Source: Algoriphagus sp. (lineage in GTDB: Bacteria > Bacteroidota > Bacteroidia > Cytophagales > Cyclobacteriaceae). From it: a DNA stretch of 15,238 nucleotides. The notes under the pieces were generated by a model. It did not search any database and was not told the origin of the DNA. It saw only the letters and a program-made list of their open reading frames with translations. Position numbers and translations under genes: made by a program. Numbering within the stretch: the first letter of the stretch is position 1; every line of letters begins with the position of its first letter. The stretch covers positions 1 through 15,238 of the forward strand of contig JALRIY010000037.1 of the NCBI GenBank assembly GCA_023255285.1. The letters are read 5' to 3'. Of the stretch, positions 14,704 to 15,238 are shown piece by piece.

Positions 14704-15114
14704 TTAGGTTAAGCCCTGTAAATCCTCCCATTTGAACTGCACCTCTCGAACAATAGGGAGATCTGCTGGTGCCCAGGTCAAAGATAAGAGGTCTTCCTTG
14801 CCCAGCCACTGACTTTGGGCATGTTCCGTAAGTTTCAAGCTACCACCTTGCCAGGTACCAAGAAAAGGAATAAGTTGAATCAACTTGGATGGATAAGCGT
14901 GCAAGACTGGAGTTAATGCAGCACAAATCCGAATATCAATGGACAATTCTTCGTTGATTTCACGAACCAAACTATTTTCTGGGCTTTCGCCTACTTCTAC
15001 TTTGCCTCCAGGAAACTCCCAGTAGCCTGCCAAATCCATCGCATCACCACGCTGAGTCGCCAAAATTTTTCCCTGATGAAAAAGAAGGAGGCAAGTTACT
15101 TGGATAGGGTTCAT
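14704..15114 (-). CDS. NUDIX hydrolase, MutT/NudG-like nucleoside triphosphate pyrophosphohydrolase
   Basis: A 136-residue NUDIX enzyme, likely to hydrolyse damaged or non-canonical nucleotides such as 8-oxo-dGTP to the monophosphate. Seen: LLLFHQGKILATQRGD (9-24), WEFPGGKVEVGESP (32-45), and the NUDIX box from G37 to I59 with E43, R51, E52, E55 and E56 all present. The usual glycine near the box end is serine (EELSI). A late WAPADLPIVREV resembles the LAPADIPLL of MutT/NudG-type enzymes. The frame is open up to 15225, but the ATG at 15114 gives the normal family start and length; the upstream 37 residues look non-coding. No promoter match was found in 15115-15238. It precedes the YciO-type gene by six bases. 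Confidence 0.9.
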   Translation of the reverse strand: MNPIQVTCLLLFHQGKILATQRGDAMDLAGYWEFPGGKVEVGESPENSLVREINEELSIDIRICAALTPVLHAYPSKLIQLIPFLGTWQGGSLKLTEHAQSQWLGKEDLLSLTWAPADLPIVREVQFKWEDLQGLT

Positions 15115-15238
15115 GGTACTGACAAAAAGAATTGAACTAGGTGCTAATTTGCAATTATACCAGTGGGTTAAGACACGTCTGATTGACTGTGGATAATTGT
15201 CGACTGACGACTGTACAAAGACCACAGCTCATCTAAAT
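15115..15238. other. Upstream region of the NUDIX gene to the window end
   Basis: These 124 bases hold no gene I can support and no good promoter match; the nearest is TATAATTG on the minus strand (15159-15152), one base off TAnnTTTG and without a -33 partner. Confidence 0.4.

Noticed and set aside
15115..15225. N-terminal extension of the NUDIX protein by 37 residues
   Set aside because: Family members start at MNPIQV-like positions; the extension shows no family similarity.
15187..15227. CTGTGG...CCACAG and GTCG...CGAC inverted repeats near the window end
   Set aside because: Short arms, a long loop and no T-run; consistent with chance.
1..15238. Search for tRNA, rRNA, CRISPR array, insertion sequence or phage genes
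   Set aside because: No cloverleaf-like segment, regular repeat-spacer pattern, transposase motif or terminal inverted repeats were seen by eye.

Overview
The window looks like a chromosomal segment of a Bacteroidota bacterium, most likely order Cytophagales (placement below phylum is inference). Support: a SusC/RagA-type outer-membrane protein, a second TonB-receptor-like protein of the OMP_b-brl_3 kind with an N-terminal carboxypeptidase-regulatory-like domain, a LytS/LytTR two-component pair, genes without clear Shine-Dalgarno sequences, and several good matches to the Bacteroidota promoter pattern TTTG-N19..23-TAnnTTTG. No rRNA, tRNA, CRISPR array, insertion sequence, phage gene or clear sign of transfer was seen. 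Most genes are housekeeping or common accessory genes of this phylum.

Layout. 1-1484 (minus): the N-terminal half of a SusC-like porin that runs off the left edge, where a SusD partner would be expected. 1485-1996: a 500-base gap with a LacI-type operator-like palindrome, a second palindrome and a minus-strand terminator-like hairpin. 1997-3811 (minus): an exported protein with an OmpA-like region and TPR repeats. It starts head to head with a small PspC-domain membrane protein (3810-4028, plus) whose promoter lies inside the other gene's 5' end. 4025-6787 (minus): hisS, ybaB and a family 2 glycosyltransferase in one direction; the last two are coupled by an ATGA overlap. 6952-7095 (plus): a 47-residue, very basic protein with its own promoter-like sequence. 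A perfect 16-bp bidirectional terminator separates it from a convergent YfcE-type phosphodiesterase (7154-7666, minus). 7733-8128 (plus): a secreted rhodanese. 8331-9311 (plus): pyruvate dehydrogenase E1 beta. Two back-to-back terminators (9333-9427) close pdhB and the OMP_b-brl_3 receptor (9446-11962, minus).

11963-14045: the receptor is divergent from a LytS-type histidine kinase and its overlapping LytTR regulator. The shared 260-base intergenic region carries a near-consensus promoter for the receptor, tandem -7 elements on the kinase side and TTGATAG repeats. This is the most system-like part of the window: a plausible sensor/regulator pair controlling an adjacent outer-membrane receptor. 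14065-15114 (minus): a MutT-type NUDIX hydrolase followed by a YciO-type threonylcarbamoyl-AMP synthase-family protein, probably one operon.

I did not find a clearly unprecedented system. The best leads are the receptor/LytS/LytTR unit, the overlapping pspC/TPR divergent starts, the small basic protein, and the possible untranslated transcript or long 3' UTR at 1645-1996.
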